Assembly: GCA_937959395.1 (NCBI GenBank)
Contig: CALGLR010000095.1
Coordinates: forward strand, 1 to 43,515
Source of the DNA: an uncultured Flavobacteriaceae bacterium
GTDB lineage: Bacteria > Bacteroidota > Bacteroidia > Flavobacteriales > Flavobacteriaceae
Direction: 5' to 3'
DNA length: 43,515 bases
Made by a program: the position numbers and the translations under genes. Under the pieces are notes generated by a model. It was not told the DNA's origin. It worked only from the letters and a program-made list of their open reading frames with translations, and made no database searches. Shown in pieces: positions 43,174 through 43,515 of the stretch (positions are counted from its first letter, which is position 1; each line of letters begins with the position of its first letter).

Positions 43174-43208
43174 TAGCTTTTTGCTATTAGCCATTAGCCT
43201 CTAATAAT
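43174..43208 (+). repeat. Free-standing 7-bp tandem array (TAGCcAT-like units)
   Basis: Five degenerate heptamers run end to end (for example TTGCTAT, TAGCCAT, TAGCCTC). The period equals that of the arrays around the S23 elements, but the unit differs and no gene is enclosed. Confidence 0.5.
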
Positions 43209-43249
43209 ATAGCCCAATATATTAATTACTATTAATGTGAGTTCGACTT

Positions 43250-43315
43250 AAGAAAATCACGTTACTTAGAGTGCTTCAACTTTAGGAGAAGTGTATCGAG
43301 AACATTGATTTTCTT
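43250..43315. repeat. Inverted repeat with 10-bp arms
   Basis: AAGAAAATCA (43250-43259) and TGATTTTCTT (43306-43315) are perfect inverses around a 46-nt centre containing GTGTATCGAGAAC. It looks like a short palindromic dispersed element; no coding content. Confidence 0.4.
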
Positions 43316-43515
43316 ACAAAAACTTATTTTCGATACTATTTTTTTCCACTTTGTTCAAAAAAACAACTTGAACAGACGGTTTTTGATCATCAACATCTTT
43401 ATATCGAACTGAGTCCATCAATGGTCAAGCCCATATTATCTATATTGATAACAGACTTAATTACTTATTTTTATTGTATTAAAAACAGGAACAGTTAAAT
43501 CAAACTTTAAAAAAC

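Larger units (their letters stand above)
43085..43515. other. 431-bp region upstream of the dipeptidyl-peptidase gene, repeat-rich
   Basis: No gene recognised. It contains a 24-bp segment (43117-43140) closely matching the upstream sequence of prc (27198-27219), a heptamer array at 43174-43208 and an inverted repeat at 43250-43315. Nothing recognised beyond about 43330 to the window end. Confidence 0.55.

Overview
The window looks like a chromosomal segment of a marine-type member of the Flavobacteriaceae (Bacteroidota). The evidence is low GC with AT-rich spacers, a short primary sigma factor without region 1.1, promoters of the Bacteroidota type (TAnnTTTG at -7, sometimes with an upstream TTG), a secreted protein with a type IX secretion C-terminal domain, and a division/cell-wall (dcw) cluster in the usual flavobacterial order. 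I see no rRNA, tRNA, CRISPR array, prophage or insertion sequence with a transposase.

Layout. 1-4000: rpoD, pnp and rpsO (minus), each with a clear terminator or leader structure. 4150-5025: an exported T9SS-sorted protein. 5600-22045: the minus-strand dcw cluster, transcribed mraZ-rsmH-ftsL-ftsI-murE-mraY-[S23]-murD-ftsW-[S23 remnant]-murG-murC-ftsQ-ftsA-ftsZ. It supplies lipid II synthesis, septal synthase and the FtsZ/FtsA ring; murF, ddl and murB are not in the cluster. Three 10-bp-spaced GTGGTA boxes upstream of mraZ look like the MraZ operator. 22343-23894 (plus): an alpha/beta hydrolase and engB. 23921-27164 (minus): prc (S41 protease lipoprotein) and an OppC-type permease. 27324-30694 (plus): surE, a small membrane protein, an ASCH-domain lipoprotein, lpxB and an NlpC/P60 lipoprotein. 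30906-35854 (minus): an Hsp20-like protein, a small exported protein, an ABC-2 exporter (ATPase, permease, GldG-family protein) and a DUF4340 protein. 36509-38539 (plus): comEC. 38580-43084 (minus): a secreted thioredoxin-like protein, a POT peptide transporter and a secreted dipeptidyl-peptidase; the last two fit a peptide-scavenging lifestyle.

The most unusual structure is inside the dcw cluster. An intact four-helix-bundle (S23/IVS-type) gene sits between mraY and murD, and an internally deleted copy of the same element sits between ftsW and murG. Both are bounded by arrays of a 7-bp unit (GATTTAC on one side, its complement GTAAATC on the other), so the element has inverted heptamer arrays as ends. 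The arrays run into the neighbouring genes: the murD GTG and the murG ATG are each a one-base variant of the heptamer, and the same array encodes the NRK near the N-termini of MurD and MurG and the C-terminal NRKS of the S23 protein. Other short palindromic repeats occupy the ftsL and ftsW upstream junctions and the engB leader. A second unusual item is an ASCH domain behind a lipoprotein signal peptide, since ASCH proteins are normally cytosolic.
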